Assembly: GCA_964058805.1 (NCBI GenBank)
Contig: CAXKVV010001033.1
Location: forward strand, 1-36,888
DNA from: Schoenoplectus triqueter
Lineage: Eukaryota > Streptophyta > Magnoliopsida > Poales > Cyperaceae
Length of the DNA: 36,888 nt
Direction of reading: 5' to 3'
Positions within the stretch are counted from its first letter, which is position 1. Each line of letters opens with the position of its first letter. Below the pieces are notes generated by a model that saw nothing but the letters and a program-made list of their open reading frames with translations, had not been told where the DNA came from and ran no database searches. Below, in pieces: positions 11,902-26,181 of the stretch. A program made the position numbers and the translations under genes.

Positions 11902-14282
11902 ATAACTGTAATTTTTCATAAAACATTAATAAGATACATTTGAAATTGCTGTTTAGACTAGTTGTTTATGATTTTCAAAATTTATTGTCTCATAACTACG
12001 TATAATTTCGTCATAATTAATATAATTACACCTAATTGTGCCTATTAGAAGATTATCCAATTAATACCTCGATATGAATATTCTACGACACGAAGTTTGC
12101 ACAAAACATAGGTAAGATGCATTAAAAGAACAGCAGTTTAAACTAGATGATTGAGTTTTCTAAATTTTTTTACCGCATAACTACATATAATTTCGTGAAA
12201 ATTAATATAATTACTTCTAATTATGCCTATTAAAAGATTATCTAACTAAAACTTCGATATAAATATTCTATGACGCAAATTTGGCACAAAACATAAGTAG
12301 ATGCATTAAAAACTGCTGTTTAAACAAGTTGTTTGACTCTTTTTTTAATTTTTGGCCGCATAAACACACGTAATTTCATACGAATTCATATAAGCACTCC
12401 TAATCATGTCTATTATAAGATTGTTCAATTAACGCTTCGATATGAATATTCTACGACACTATTTTTCCCAAAACATAAGTAAGATGCATTAGAAACAGCT
12501 ATTTAAAAAAAGTTATTTGAGTATTTCAATATTTTTGTCCCCATAACTACACATAATTCGGTGAAAATTAACATAATCACTCCTAATTATGTCTGTAAAA
12601 AGATTATCTAACAAACACTTCAACATGAACACTCTACAACACTAATTCTGCACAAAACATAACTGGGAGGCTTTAAAAACAGCTGTTTAAACAAAGTTGT
12701 TGGGGTTTTTTTAAAATTTTCGGCCGCATAATTACACATAATTTCTTATAAATTAATATAATTACTCCTAACATGCCTATTATAAGATCTTCTAGTTAAA
12801 ACATCGATATGAATATTCTACGATACTAATTTTACATAAAACATAAGTAAGATGCATTAAAAACATATGTTTAAACAAGTTGTTTGATTTTTAAGAATTG
12901 TTGGCCGCATAACTGCACATAATTTCTTATAAATTACTATAATTACTCCTAAATATGTCTATAGTAAGATTTTCCTATTAAAACTTCGAGATGAATGTTG
13001 TACAACACTAAATTTGCACAAAACATAAGTAAGATGCATTAAAAACTGCTATTTAAATAAGTTGTTTGATCGTTCCAAATTTTTTGTCTGCATAACTGTA
13101 CATAATTTCGTATAAATTAATATAATTACTATTAATCATGTCTTTCAGATGATTTTTCAATGAACACGTTGATATGAATATTCTACGATACTAATTTTTC
13201 ACAAAACATAAGTAAGATGCTTTAGAAACTGCTATTTAAAAAAAAAATTTGTTTGAGTTTTTAACATTTTTGCTCTCATAACTACACATAATCTCATGGA
13301 AATTAATATAACTACTCCTAATTACGCCTATTATGAAATTGTCCAATTAAAACTTCGATATGAATATTCTACAACGCCATTTTTGCACAAAACATAAGTA
13401 AGATGCGTTAAAAACTGCTGTTTAAACAAGTTGTTTGGCTTTATGAAAAATTTTGGCCGCACAACTACACATAATGTCGTGCAAATTAAAATAATTACTC
13501 CTGATTACGCCTATTATAAGATTGTCCTATTAAAATTTCGATATGAATATTCTATGACGCTAATTCCGCGCAAAACATAAGTAACATGCATTAAAAACTG
13601 CTGTTTGAACAAGTTGTTTGAGTTTTTCATAATTTCTGACCGCATAACTACATATCATTTCGTGCAAATTAATACGATCACTCTTCATTACGCCTATTAT
13701 AAAATTATCCAATTAGAACTTCGATATGAATATTATATAATGCTAATATTGCACAAAACATAAGTAAGATGCCCTTAAAACCGCTGTTTAAACAAGTTGT
13801 TTGGCTTTATGAATTTTTATGGCCACATAACTACACATAATTTGGTGCGAATTAATATAATTACTCCTAATTATGCCTATTATAAGATTGTTCAATTAAC
13901 ACTTCAAAATGAAAATTTTAGGGCACTATATTTCCACAAAACATAAGTAAGATGCATTAGAAACTGCTATTTAAAAAAGTTAAGTTTTCCAACATTTTTG
14001 GGTTCATAACTACATATAATTTCGTGAGAATTAATATAATAAGTCCTAATTATGCCAATTAAAATATTAGCCGATTAGCACTTCGATGTGAACATTCTAC
14101 GAGACTATGTTTGCATAAGACATAAGTAGGATGCATTAGAAACATCTGTTTAAACAAGTTGTTTGAGTTTTTTAAAAAAAATTGGCTGCATAACTAGACA
14201 TAATTTCACGCAAATTAATATAATTACTCCTAATTATGCCTATTATATGATTTTCCAATTAACGCTCCAATATGAATATCCT
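11902..14282. repeat. HOR unit 6, class C, 2381 bp
   Basis: GAATTC at 12382-12387. Class C, but with GACGCAAAT and ATTATCTAAC where units 5 and 11 differ. TTTTTGTCTGCAT at the end of monomer 6 is private. Monomer 10 has TATCATTTCG, CATTACGCC and ATTATCC. The A-run is 10 A followed by TTT. Confidence 0.95.
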
Positions 14283-16661
14283 ATAACTGTAATTTTTCAT
14301 AAAACATTAATAAGATACATTTGAAATTGCTGTTTAGACTAGTTGTTTATGATTTTCAAAATTTATTGTCTCATAACTACGTATAATTTCGTCATAATTA
14401 ATATAATTACACCTAATTGTGCCTATTAGAAGATTATCCAATTAATACCTCGATATGAATATTCTACGACACGAAGTTTGCACAAAACATAGGTAAGATG
14501 CATTAAAAGAACAGCAGTTTAAACTAGATGATTGAGTTTTCTAAATTTTTTTACCGCATAACTACATATAATTTCGTGAAAATTAATATAATTACTTCTA
14601 ATTATGCCTATTAAAAGATTATCTAACTAAAACTTCGATATAAATATTCTATGACGCAAATTTGGCACAAAACATAAGTAGATGCATTAAAAACTGCTGT
14701 TTAAACAAGTTGTTTGACTCTTTTTTTAATTTTTGGCCGCATAAACACACATAATTTCATGCGAATTCATATAAGCACTCCTAATCATGTCTATTATAAG
14801 ATTGTTCAATTAACGCTTCGATATGAATATTCTACGACACTATTTTTCCCAAAACATAAGTAAGATGCATTAGAAACAGCTATATAAAAAAAGTTATTTG
14901 AGTATTTCAATATTTTTGTCCCCATAACTACATATAATTCGGTGAAAATTAACATAATCACTCCTAATTATGTCTGTAAAAAGATTATCTAACAAACACT
15001 TCAACATGAACACTCTACAACACTAATTCTGCACAAAACATAACTGGGAGGCTTTAAAAACAGCTGTTTAAACAAAGTTGTTGGAGTTTTTTAAAATTTT
15101 CGGCCGCATAATTACACATAATTTCTTATAAATTAATATAATTACTCCTAACATGCCTATTATAAGATCTTCTAGTTAAAACATCGATATGAATATTCTA
15201 CGACACTAATTTTACACAAAACATAAGTAGGATGCATTAAAAACAGATGTTTAAACAAGTTGCTTGATTTTTAAGAATTGTTGGCCGCATAACTGCACAT
15301 AATTTCTTATAAATTACTATAATTACTCCTAAATATGTCTATAGTAAGATTTTCCTATTAAAACTTCGAGATGAATGTTGTACAACACTAAATTTGCACA
15401 AAACATAAGTAAGATGCATTAAAAACTGCTATTTAAATAAGTTGTTTGATCGTTCCAAATTTTTTGGCTGCATAACTGTACATAATTTCGTATAAATTAA
15501 TATAATTACTATTAATCATGTCTTTCAGATGATTTTTCAATGAACACGTTGATATGAATATTCTACGATACTAATTTTTCACAAAACATAAGTAAGATGC
15601 TTTAGAAACTGCTATTTAAAAAAAAAATTTGTTTGAGTTTTTAACATTTTTGCTCTCATAACTACACATAATCTCATGGAAATTAATATAACTACTCCTA
15701 ATTACGCCTATTATGAAATTGTCCAATTAAAACTTCGATATGAATATTCTACAACGCCATTTTTGCACAAAACATAAGTAAGATGCGTTAAAAACTGCTG
15801 TTTAAACAAGTTGTTTGGCTTTATGAAAAATTTTGGCCGCACAACTACACATAATGTCGTGCAAATTAAAATAATTACTCCTGATTACGCCTATTATAAG
15901 ATTGTCCTATTAAAATTTCGATATGAATATTCTATGACGCTAATTCCGCGCAAAACATAAGTAACATGCATTAAAAACTGCTGTTTGAACAAGTTGTTTG
16001 AGTTTTTCATAATTTCTGACCGCATAACTACATATCATTTCGTCCAAATTAATACGATCACTCTTCGTAAGCCTATTATAAAATTATCCAATTAGAACTT
16101 CGATATGAATATTATATAATGCTAATATTGCACAAAACATAAGTAAGATGCCCTTAAAACCGCTGTTTAAACAAGTTGTTTGGCTTTATGAATTTTTATG
16201 GCCACATAACTACACATAATTTGGTGCGAATTAATATAATTACTCCTAATTATGCCTATTATAAGATTGTTCAATTAACACTTCAAAATGAAAATTTTAG
16301 GGCACTATATTTCCACAAAACATAAGTAAGATGCATTAGAAACTGCTATTTAAAAAAGTTAAGTTTTCCAACATTTTTGGGTTCATAACTACATATAATT
16401 TCGTGAGAATTAATATAATAAGTCCTAATTATGCCAATTAAAATATTAGCCGATTAGCACTTCGATGTGAACATTCTACGAGACTATGTTTGCATAAGAC
16501 ATAAGTAGGATGCATTAGAAACATCTGTTTAAACAAGTTGTTTGAGTTTTTTAAAAAAAATTGGCTGCATAACTAGACATAATTTCACGCAAATTAATAT
16601 AATTACTCCTAATTATGCCTATTATATGATTTTCCAATTAACGCTCCAATATGAATATCCT
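14283..16661. repeat. HOR unit 7, class A, 2379 bp
   Basis: GAATTC at 14763-14768. It carries every unit 1 marker I checked, including the otherwise unique TATATAAA in monomer 3 and CATATAATTCGG in monomer 4, the same A10-TTT run, and CGTCC with CGTAAGCC in monomer 10. This is the strongest evidence for the 14.28-kb duplication. Confidence 0.95.
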
Positions 16662-19040
16662 ATAACTGTAATTTTTCATAAAACATTAATAAGATACATT
16701 TGAAATTGCTGTTTAGACTAGTTGTTTATGATTTTCAAAATTTATTGTCTCATAACTACGTATAATTTCGTCATAATTAATATAATTACACCTAATTGTG
16801 CCTATTAGAAGATTATCCAATTAATACCTCGATATGAATATTCTACGACACGAAGTTTGCACAAAACATAGGTAAGATGCATTAAAAGAACAGCAGTTTA
16901 AACTAGATGATTGAGTTTTCTAAATTTTTTTACCGCATAACTACATATAATTTCGTGAAAATTAATATAATTACTTCTAATTATGCCTATTAAAAGATTA
17001 TCTAACTAAAACTTCGATATAAATATTCTATGACGCAAATTTGGCACAAAACATAAGTAGATGCATTAAAAACTGCTGTTTAAACAAGTTGTTTGACTCT
17101 TTTTTTAATTTTTGGCCGCATAAACACACGTAATTTCATACGAATTCATATAAGCACTCCTAATCATGTCTATTATAAGATTGTTCAATTAACGCTTCGA
17201 TATGAATATTCTACGACACTATTTTTCCCAAAACATAAGTAAGATGCATTAGAAACAGCTATTTAAAAAAAGTTATTTGAGTATTTCAATATTTTTGTCC
17301 CCATAACTACACATAATTCGGTGAAAATTAACATAATCACTCCTAATTATGTCTGTAAAAAGATTATCTAACAAACACTTCAACATGAACACTCTACAAC
17401 ACTAATTCTGCACAAAACATAACTGGGAGGCTTTAAAAACAGCTGTTTAAACAAAGTTGTTGGGGTTTTTTTAAAATTTTTGGCCGCATAATTACACATA
17501 ATTTCTTATAAATTAATATAATTACTCCTAACATGCCTATTATAAGATCTTCTAGTTAAAACATCGATATGAATATTCTACGATACTAATTTTACATAAA
17601 ACATAAGTAAGATGCATTAAAAACATATGTTTAAACAAGTTGTTTGATTTTTAAGAATTGTTGGCCGCATAACTGCACATAATTTCTTATAAATTACTAT
17701 AATTACTCCTAAATATGTCTATAGTAAGATTTTCCTATTAAAACTTCGAGATGAATGTTGTACAACACTAAATTTGCACAAAACATAAGTAAGATGCATT
17801 AAAAACTGCTATTTAAATAAGTTGTTTGATCGTTCCAAATTTTTTGGCTGCATAACTGTACATAATTTCGTATAAATTAATATAATTACTATTAATCATG
17901 TCTTTCAGATGATTTTTCAATGAACACGTTGATATGAATATTCTACGATACTAATTTTTCACAAAACATAAGTAAGATGCTTTAGAAACTGCTATTTAAA
18001 AAAAAAATTGTTTGAGTTTTTAACATTTTTGCTCTCATAACTACACATAATCTCATGGAAATTAATATAACTACTCCTAATTACGCCTATTATGAAATTG
18101 TCCAATTAAAACTTCGATATGAATATTCTACAACGCCATTTTTGCACAAAACATAAGTAAGATGCGTTAAAAACTGCTGTTTAAACAAGTTGTTTGGCTT
18201 TATGAAAAATTTTGGCCGCACAACTACACATAATGTCGTGCAAATTAAAATAATTACTCCTGATTACGCCTATTATAAGATTGTCCTATTAAAATTTCGA
18301 TATGAATATTCTATGACGCTAATTCCGCGCAAAACATAAGTAACATGCATTAAAAACTGCTGTTTGAACAAGTTGTTTGAGTTTTTCATAATTTCTGACC
18401 GCATAACTACATATCATTTCGTCCAAATTAATACGATCACTCTTCGTAAGCCTATTATAAAATTATCCAATTAGAACTTCGATATGAATATTATATAATG
18501 CTAATATTGCACAAAACATAAGTAAGATGCCCTTAAAACCGCTGTTTAAACAAGTTGTTTGGCTTTATGAATTTTTATGGCCACATAACTACACATAATT
18601 TGGTGCGAATTAATATAATTACTCCTAATTATGCCTATTATAAGATTGTTCAATTAACACTTCAAAATGAAAATTTTAGGGCACTATATTTCCACAAAAC
18701 ATAAGTAAGATGCATTAGAAACTGCTATTTAAAAAAGTTAAGTTTTCCAACATTTTTGGGTTCATAACTACATATAATTTCGTGAGAATTAATATAATAA
18801 GTCCTAATTATGCCAATTAAAATATTAGCCGATTAGCACTTCGATGTGAACATTCTACGAGACTATGTTTGCATAAGACATAAGTAGGATGCATTAGAAA
18901 CATCTGTTTAAACAAGTTGTTTGAGTTTTTTAAAAAAAATTGGCTGCATAACTAGACATAATTTCACGCAAATTAATATAATTACTCCTAATTATGCCTA
19001 TTATATGATTTTCCAATTAACGCTCCAATATGAATATCCT
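16662..19040. repeat. HOR unit 8, class B, 2379 bp
   Basis: GAATTC at 17142-17147. It matches unit 2 (class B, CGTCC, CGTAAGCC). The difference I noted is the A-run, 10 here and 11 in unit 2, which explains the one-base shorter unit. Confidence 0.95.
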
Positions 19041-21419
19041 ATAACTGTAATTTTTCATAAAACATTAATAAGATACATTTGAAATTGCTGTTTAGACTAG
19101 TTGTTTATGATTTTCAAAATTTATTGTCTCATAACTACGTATAATTTCGTCATAATTAATATAATTACACCTAATTGTGCCTATTAGAAGATTATCCAAT
19201 TAATACCTCGATATGAATATTCTACGACACGAAGTTTGCACAAAACATAGGTAAGATGCATTAAAAGAACAGCAGTTTAAACTAGATGATTGAGTTTTCT
19301 AAATTTTTTTACCGCATAACTACATATAATTTCGTGAAAATTAATATAATTACTTCTAATTATGCCTATTAAAAGATTATCTAACTAAAACTTCGATATA
19401 AATATTCTATGACGCAAATTTGGCACAAAACATAAGTAGATGCATTAAAAACTGCTGTTTAAACAAGTTGTTTGACTCTTTTTTTAATTTTTGGCCGCAT
19501 AAACACACGTAATTTCATACGAATTCATATAAGCACTCCTAATCATGTCTATTATAAGATTGTTCAATTAACGCTTCGATATGAATATTCTACGACACTA
19601 TTTTTCCCAAAACATAAGTAAGATGCATTAGAAACAGCTATTTAAAAAAAGTTATTTGAGTATTTCAATATTTTTGTCCCCATAACTACACATAATTCGG
19701 TGAAAATTAACATAATCACTCCTAATTATGTCTGTAAAAAGATTATCTAACAAACACTTCAACATGAACACTCTACAACACTAATTCTGCACAAAACATA
19801 ACTGGGAGGCTTTAAAAACAGCTGTTTAAACAAAGTTGTTGGGTTTTTTTAAAATTTTTGGCCGCATAATTACACATAATTTCTTATAAATTAATATAAT
19901 TACTCCTAACATGCCTATTATAAGATCTTCTAGTTAAAACATCGATATGAATATTCTACGATACTAATTTTACATAAAACATAAGTAAGATGCATTAAAA
20001 ACATATGTTTAAACAAGTTGTTTGATTTTTAAGAATTGTTGGCCGCATAACTGCACATAATTTCTTATAAATTACTATAATTACTCCTAAATATGTCTAT
20101 AGTAAGATTTTCCTATTAAAACTTCGAGATGAATGTTGTACAACACTAAATTTGCACAAAACATAAGTAAGATGCATTAAAAACTGCTATTTAAATAAGT
20201 TGTTTGATCGTTCCAAATTTTTTGGCTGCATAACTGTACATAATTTCGTATAAATTAATATAATTACTATTAATCATGTCTTTCAGATGATTTTTCAATG
20301 AACACGTTGATATGAATATTCTACGATACTAATTTTTCACAAAACATAAGTAAGATGCTTTAGAAACTGCTATTTAAAAAAAAAATTTGTTTGAGTTTTT
20401 AACATTTTTGCTCTCATAACTACACATAATCTCATGGAAATTAATATAACTACTCCTAATTACGCCTATTATGAAATTGTCCAATTAAAACTTCGATATG
20501 AATATTCTACAACGCCATTTTTGCACAAAACATAAGTAAGATGCGTTAAAAACTGCTGTTTAAACAAGTTGTTTGGCTTTATGAAAAATTTTGGCCGCAC
20601 AACTACACATAATGTCGTGCAAATTAAAATAATTACTCCTGATTACGCCTATTATAAGATTGTCCTATTAAAATTTCGATATGAATATTCTATGACGCTA
20701 ATTCCGCGTAAAACATAAGTAACATGCATTAAAAACTGCTGTTTGAACAAGTTGTTTGAGTTTTTCATAATTTCTGACCGCATAACTACATATCATTTCG
20801 TGCAAATTAATACGATCACTCTTCGTAAGCCTATTATAAAATTATCCAATTAGAACTTCGATATGAATATTATATAATGCTAATATTGCACAAAACATAA
20901 GTAAGATGCCCTTAAAACCGCTGTTTAAACAAGTTGTTTGGCTTTATGAATTTTTATGGCCACATAACTACACATAATTTGGTGCGAATTAATATAATTA
21001 CTCCTAATTATGCCTATTATAAGATTGTTCAATTAACACTTCAAAATGAAAATTTTAGGGCACTATATTTCCACAAAACATAAGTAAGATGCATTAGAAA
21101 CTGCTATTTAAAAAAGTTAAGTTTTCCAACATTTTTGGGTTCATAACTACATATAATTTCGTGAGAATTAATATAATAAGTCCTAATTATGCCAATTAAA
21201 ATATTAGCCGATTAGCACTTCGATGTGAACATTCTACGAGACTATGTTTGCATAAGACATAAGTAGGATGCATTAGAAACATCTGTTTAAACAAGTTGTT
21301 TGAGTTTTTTAAAAAAAATTGGCTGCATAACTAGACATAATTTCACGCAAATTAATATAATTACTCCTAATTATGCCTATTATATGATTTTCCAATTAAC
21401 GCTCCAATATGAATATCCT
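19041..21419. repeat. HOR unit 9, class B, 2379 bp
   Basis: GAATTC at 19521-19526. It matches unit 3 (CGTGC plus CGTAAGCC) with small private changes: GGG rather than GGGG at the end of monomer 4, CCGCGTAAAAC in monomer 9 and an A10-TTT run. Confidence 0.95.
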
Positions 21420-23800
21420 ATAACTGTAATTTTTCATAAAACATTAATAAGATACATTTGAAATTGCTGTTTAGACTAGTTGTTTATGATTTTCAAAATT
21501 TATTGTCTCATAACTACGTATAATTTCGTCATAATTAATATAATTACACCTAATTGTGCCTATTAGAAGATTATCCAATTAATACCTCGATATGAATATT
21601 CTACGACACGAAGTTTGCACAAAACATAGGTAAGATGCATTAAAAGAACAGCAGTTTAAACTAGATGATTGAGTTTTCTAAATTTTTTTACCGCATAACT
21701 ACATATAATTTCGTGAAAATTAATATAATTACTTCTAATTATGCCTATTAAAAGATTATCTAACTAAAACTTCGATATAAATATTATATGACGCAAATTT
21801 GGCACAAAACATAAGTAGATGCATTAAAAACTGCTGTTTAAACAAGTTGTTTGACTCTTTTTTTAATTTTTGGCCGCATAAACACACATAATTTCATGCG
21901 AATTCATATAAGCACTCCTAATCATGTCTATTATAAGATTGTTCAATTAACGCTTCGATATGAATATTCTACGACACTATTTTTCCCAAAACATAAGTAA
22001 GATGCATTAGAAACAGCTATTTAAAAAAAGTTATTTGAGTATTTCAATATTTTTGTCCCCATAACTACACATAATTCGGTGAAAATTAACATAATCACTC
22101 CTAATTATGTCTGTAAAAAGATTATCTAACAAACACTTCAACATGAACACTCTACAACACTAATTCTGCAAAAAACATAACTGGGAGGCTTTAAAAACAG
22201 CTGTTTAAACAAAGTTGTTGGAGTTTTTTAAAATTTTCGGCCGCATAATTACACATAATTTCTTATAAATTAATATAATTACTCCTAACATGCCTATTAT
22301 AAGATCTTCTAGTTAAAACATCGATATGAATATTCTACGACACTAATTTTACACAAAACATAAGTAGGATGCATTAAAAACAGATGTTTAAACAAGTTGC
22401 TTGATTTTTAAGAATTGTTGGCCGCATAACTGCACATAATTTTTTATAAATTACTATAATTACTCCTAAATATGTCTATAGTAAGATTTTCCTATTAAAA
22501 CTTCGAGATGAATGTTGTACAACACTAAATTTGCACAAAACATAAGTAAGATGCATTAAAAACTGCTATTTAAATAAGTTGTTTGATCGTTCCAAATTTT
22601 TTGGCTGCATAACTGTACATAATTTCGTATAAATTAATATAATTACTATTAATCATGTCTTTCAGATGATTTTTCAATGAACACGTTGATATGAATATTC
22701 TACGATACTAATTTTTCACAAAACATAAGTAAGATGCTTTAGAAACTGCTATTTAAAAAAAAAAAATTGTTTGAGTTTTTAACATTTTTGCTCTCATAAC
22801 TACACATAATCTCATGGAAATTAATATAACTACTCCTAATTACGCCTATTATGAAATTGTCCAATTAAAACTTCGATATGAATATTCTACAACGCCATTT
22901 TTGCACAAAACATAAGTAAGATGCGTTAAAAACTGCTGTTTAAACAAGTTGTTTGGCTTTATGAAAAATTTTGGCCGCACAACTACACATAATGTCGTGC
23001 AAATTAAAATAATTACTCCTGATTACGCCTATTATAAGATTGTCCTATTAAAATTTCGATATGAATATTCTATGACGCTAATTCCGCGCAAAACATAAGT
23101 AACATGCATTAAAAACTGCTGTTTGAACAAGTTGTTTGAGTTTTTCATAATTTCTGACCGCATAACTACATATCATTTCGTGCAAATTAATACGATCACT
23201 CTTCCTTACGCCTATTATAAAATTGTCCAATTAGAACTTCGATATGAATATTATATAATGCTAATATTGCACAAAACATAAGTAAGATGCCCTTAAAACC
23301 GCTGTTTAAACAAGTTATTTGGCTTTATGAATTTTTATGGCCACATAACTACACATAATTTGGTGCGAATTAATATAATTACTCCTAATTATGCCTATTA
23401 TAAGATTGTTCAATTAACACTTCAAAATGAAAATTTTAGGGCACTATATTTCCACAAAACATAAGTAAGATGCATTAGAAACTGCTATTTAAAAAAGTTA
23501 AGTTTTCCAACATTTTTGGGTTCATAACTACATATAATTTCGTGAGAATTAATATAATAAGTCCTAATTATGCCAATTAAAATATTAGCCGATTAGCACT
23601 TCGATGTGAACATTCTACGAGACTATGTTTGCATAAGACATAAGTAGGATGCATTAGAAACATCTGTTTAAACAAGTTGTTTGAGTTTTTTAAAAAAAAT
23701 TGGCTGCATAACTAGACATAATTTCACGCAAATTAATATAATTACTCCTAATTATGCCTATTATATGATTTTCCAATTAACGCTCCAATATGAATATCCT
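21420..23800. repeat. HOR unit 10, class A, 2381 bp
   Basis: GAATTC at 21900-21905. It shares GCAAAAAACATAAC and AATTTTTTATAAATT with unit 4. Private variants include AATATTATATGAC (monomer 2), CTTCCTTACGCC (monomer 10) and CAAGTTATTTGG. The A-run is 12 (22755-22766), the longest together with unit 14. Confidence 0.95.
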
Positions 23801-26181
23801 ATAACTGTAATTTTTCATAAAACATTAATAAGATACATTTGAAATTGCTGTTTAGACTAGTTGTTTATGATTTTCAAAATTTATTGTCTCATAACTACGT
23901 ATAATTTCGTCATAATTAATATAATTACACCTAATTGTGCCTATTAGAAGATTATCCAATTAATACCTCGATATGAATATTCTACGACACGAAGTTTGCA
24001 CAAAACATAGGTAAGATGCATTAAAAGAACAGCAGTTTAAACTAGATGATTGAGTTTTCTAAATTTTTTTACCGCATAACTACATATAATTTCGTGAAAA
24101 TTAATATAATTACTTCTAATTATGCCTATTAAAAGATTATCTAACTAAAACTTCGATATAAATATTCTATGATGCAAATTTGGCACAAAACATAAGTAGA
24201 TGCATTAAAAACTGCTGTTTAAACAAGTTGTTTGACTCTTTTTTTAATTTTTGGCCGCATAAACACACGTAATTTCATACGAATTCATATAAGCACTCCT
24301 AATCATGTCTATTATAAGATTGTTCAATTAACGCTTCGATATGAATATTCTACGACACTATTTTTCCCAAAACATAAGTAAGATGCATTAGAAACAGCTA
24401 TTTAAAAAAAGTTATTTGAGTATTTCAATATTTTTGTCCCCATAACTACACATAATTCGGTGAAAATTAACATAATCACTCCTAATTATGTCTGTAAAAA
24501 GATTATGTAACAAGCACTTCAACATGAACACTCTACAACACTAATTCTGCACAAAACATAACTGGGAGGCTTTAAAAACAGCTGTTTAAACAAAGTTGTT
24601 GGGGTTTTTTTAAAATTTTCGGCCGCATAATTACACGTAATTTCTTATAAATTAATATAATTACTCCTAACATGCCTATTATAAGATCTTCTAGTTAAAA
24701 CATCGATATGAATATTCTACGATACTAATTTTACATAAAACATAAGTAAGATGCATTAAAAACATATGTTTAAACAAGTTGTTTGATTTTTAAGAATTGT
24801 TGGCCGCATAACTGCACATAATTTCTTATAAATTACTATAATTACTCCTAAATATGTCTATAGTAAGATTTTCCTATTAAAACTTCGAGATGAATGTTGT
24901 ACAACACTAAATTTGCACAAAACATAAGTAAGATGCATTAAAAACTGCTATTTAAATAAGTTGTTTGATCGTTCCAAATTTTTTGGCTGCATAACTGTAC
25001 ATAATTTCGTATAAATTAATATAATTACTATTAATCATGTCTTTCAGATGATTTTTCAATGAACACGTTGATATGAATATTCTACGATACTAATTTTTCA
25101 CAAAACATAAGTAAGATGCTTTAGAAACTGCTATTTAAAAAAAAAAATTGTTTGAGGTTTTAACATTTTTGCTCTCATAACTACACATAATCTCATGGAA
25201 ATTAATATAACTACTCCTAATTACGCCTATTATGAAATTGTCCAATTAAAACTTCGATATGAATATTCTACAACGCCATTTTTGCACAAAACATAAGTAA
25301 GATGCGTTAAAAACTGCTGTTTAAACAAGTTGTTTGGCTTTATGAAAAATTTTGGCCGCACAACTACACATAATGTCGTGCAAATTAAAATAATTACTGC
25401 TGATTACGCCTATTATAAGATTGTCCTATTAAAATTTCGATATGAATATTCTATGACGCTAATTCCGCGCAAAACATAAGTAACATGCATTAAAAACTGC
25501 TGTTTGAACAAGTTGTTTGAGTTTTTCATAATTTCTGACCGCATAACTACATATAATTTCGTGCAAATTAATACGATCACTCTTCATTACGCCTATTATA
25601 AAATTGTCCAATTAGAACTTCGATATGAATATTATATAATGCTAATATTGCACAAAACATAAGTAAGATGCCCTTAAAACCGCTGTTTAAACAAGTTGTT
25701 TGGCTTTATGAATTTTTATGGCCACATAACTACACATAATTTGGTGCGAATTAATATAATTACTCCTAATTATGCCTATTATAAGATTGTTCAATTAACA
25801 CTTCAAAATGAAAATTTTAGGGCACTATATTTCCACAAAACATAAGTAAGATGCATTAGAAACTGCTATTTAAAAAAGTTAAGTTTTCCAACATTTTTGG
25901 GTTCATAACTACATATAATTTCGTGAGAATTAATATAATAAGTCCTAATTATGCCAATTAAAATATTAGCCGATTAGCACTTCGATGTGAACATTCTACG
26001 AGACTATGTTTGCATAAGACATAAGTAGGATGCATTAGAAACATCTGTTTAAACAAGTTGTTTGAGTTTTTTAAAAAAAATTGGCTGCATAACTAGACAT
26101 AATTTCACGCAAATTAATATAATTACTCCTAATTATGCCTATTATATGATTTTCCAATTAACGCTCCAATATGAATATCCT
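23801..26181. repeat. HOR unit 11, class C, 2381 bp
   Basis: GAATTC at 24281-24286. The first half matches unit 5 (GATGCAAAT, ATTATGTAAC). From monomer 10 it carries TATAATTTCGTGC, the form found in units 12-15 rather than in units 1-10. Private variants include ATTATGTAACAAGC, ATTACACGTAAT, TTTGAGGTTTTAAC and TTACTGCTGATT. Confidence 0.95.

Larger units (their letters stand above)
1..14282. repeat. Supra-HOR block 1 (units 1-6, order A B B A C C)
   Basis: Six consecutive HOR units whose class order is A-B-B-A-C-C. Class A (units 1, 4) has TTTCATGCG before the EcoRI site, TTGGAG at the end of monomer 4, and TAGGATGC, CAGATG and TTGCTTG in monomer 5. Class B (units 2, 3) has TTTCATACG, TTGGGG, a T before GGCCGC at the end of monomer 4, CATATG in monomer 5 and CTTCGTAAGCC in monomer 10. 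Class C (units 5, 6) is B-like but has C before GGCCGC and CTTCATTACGCC in monomer 10. The same order recurs in the next block at an offset of 14,280-14,282 bp. Confidence 0.8.
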
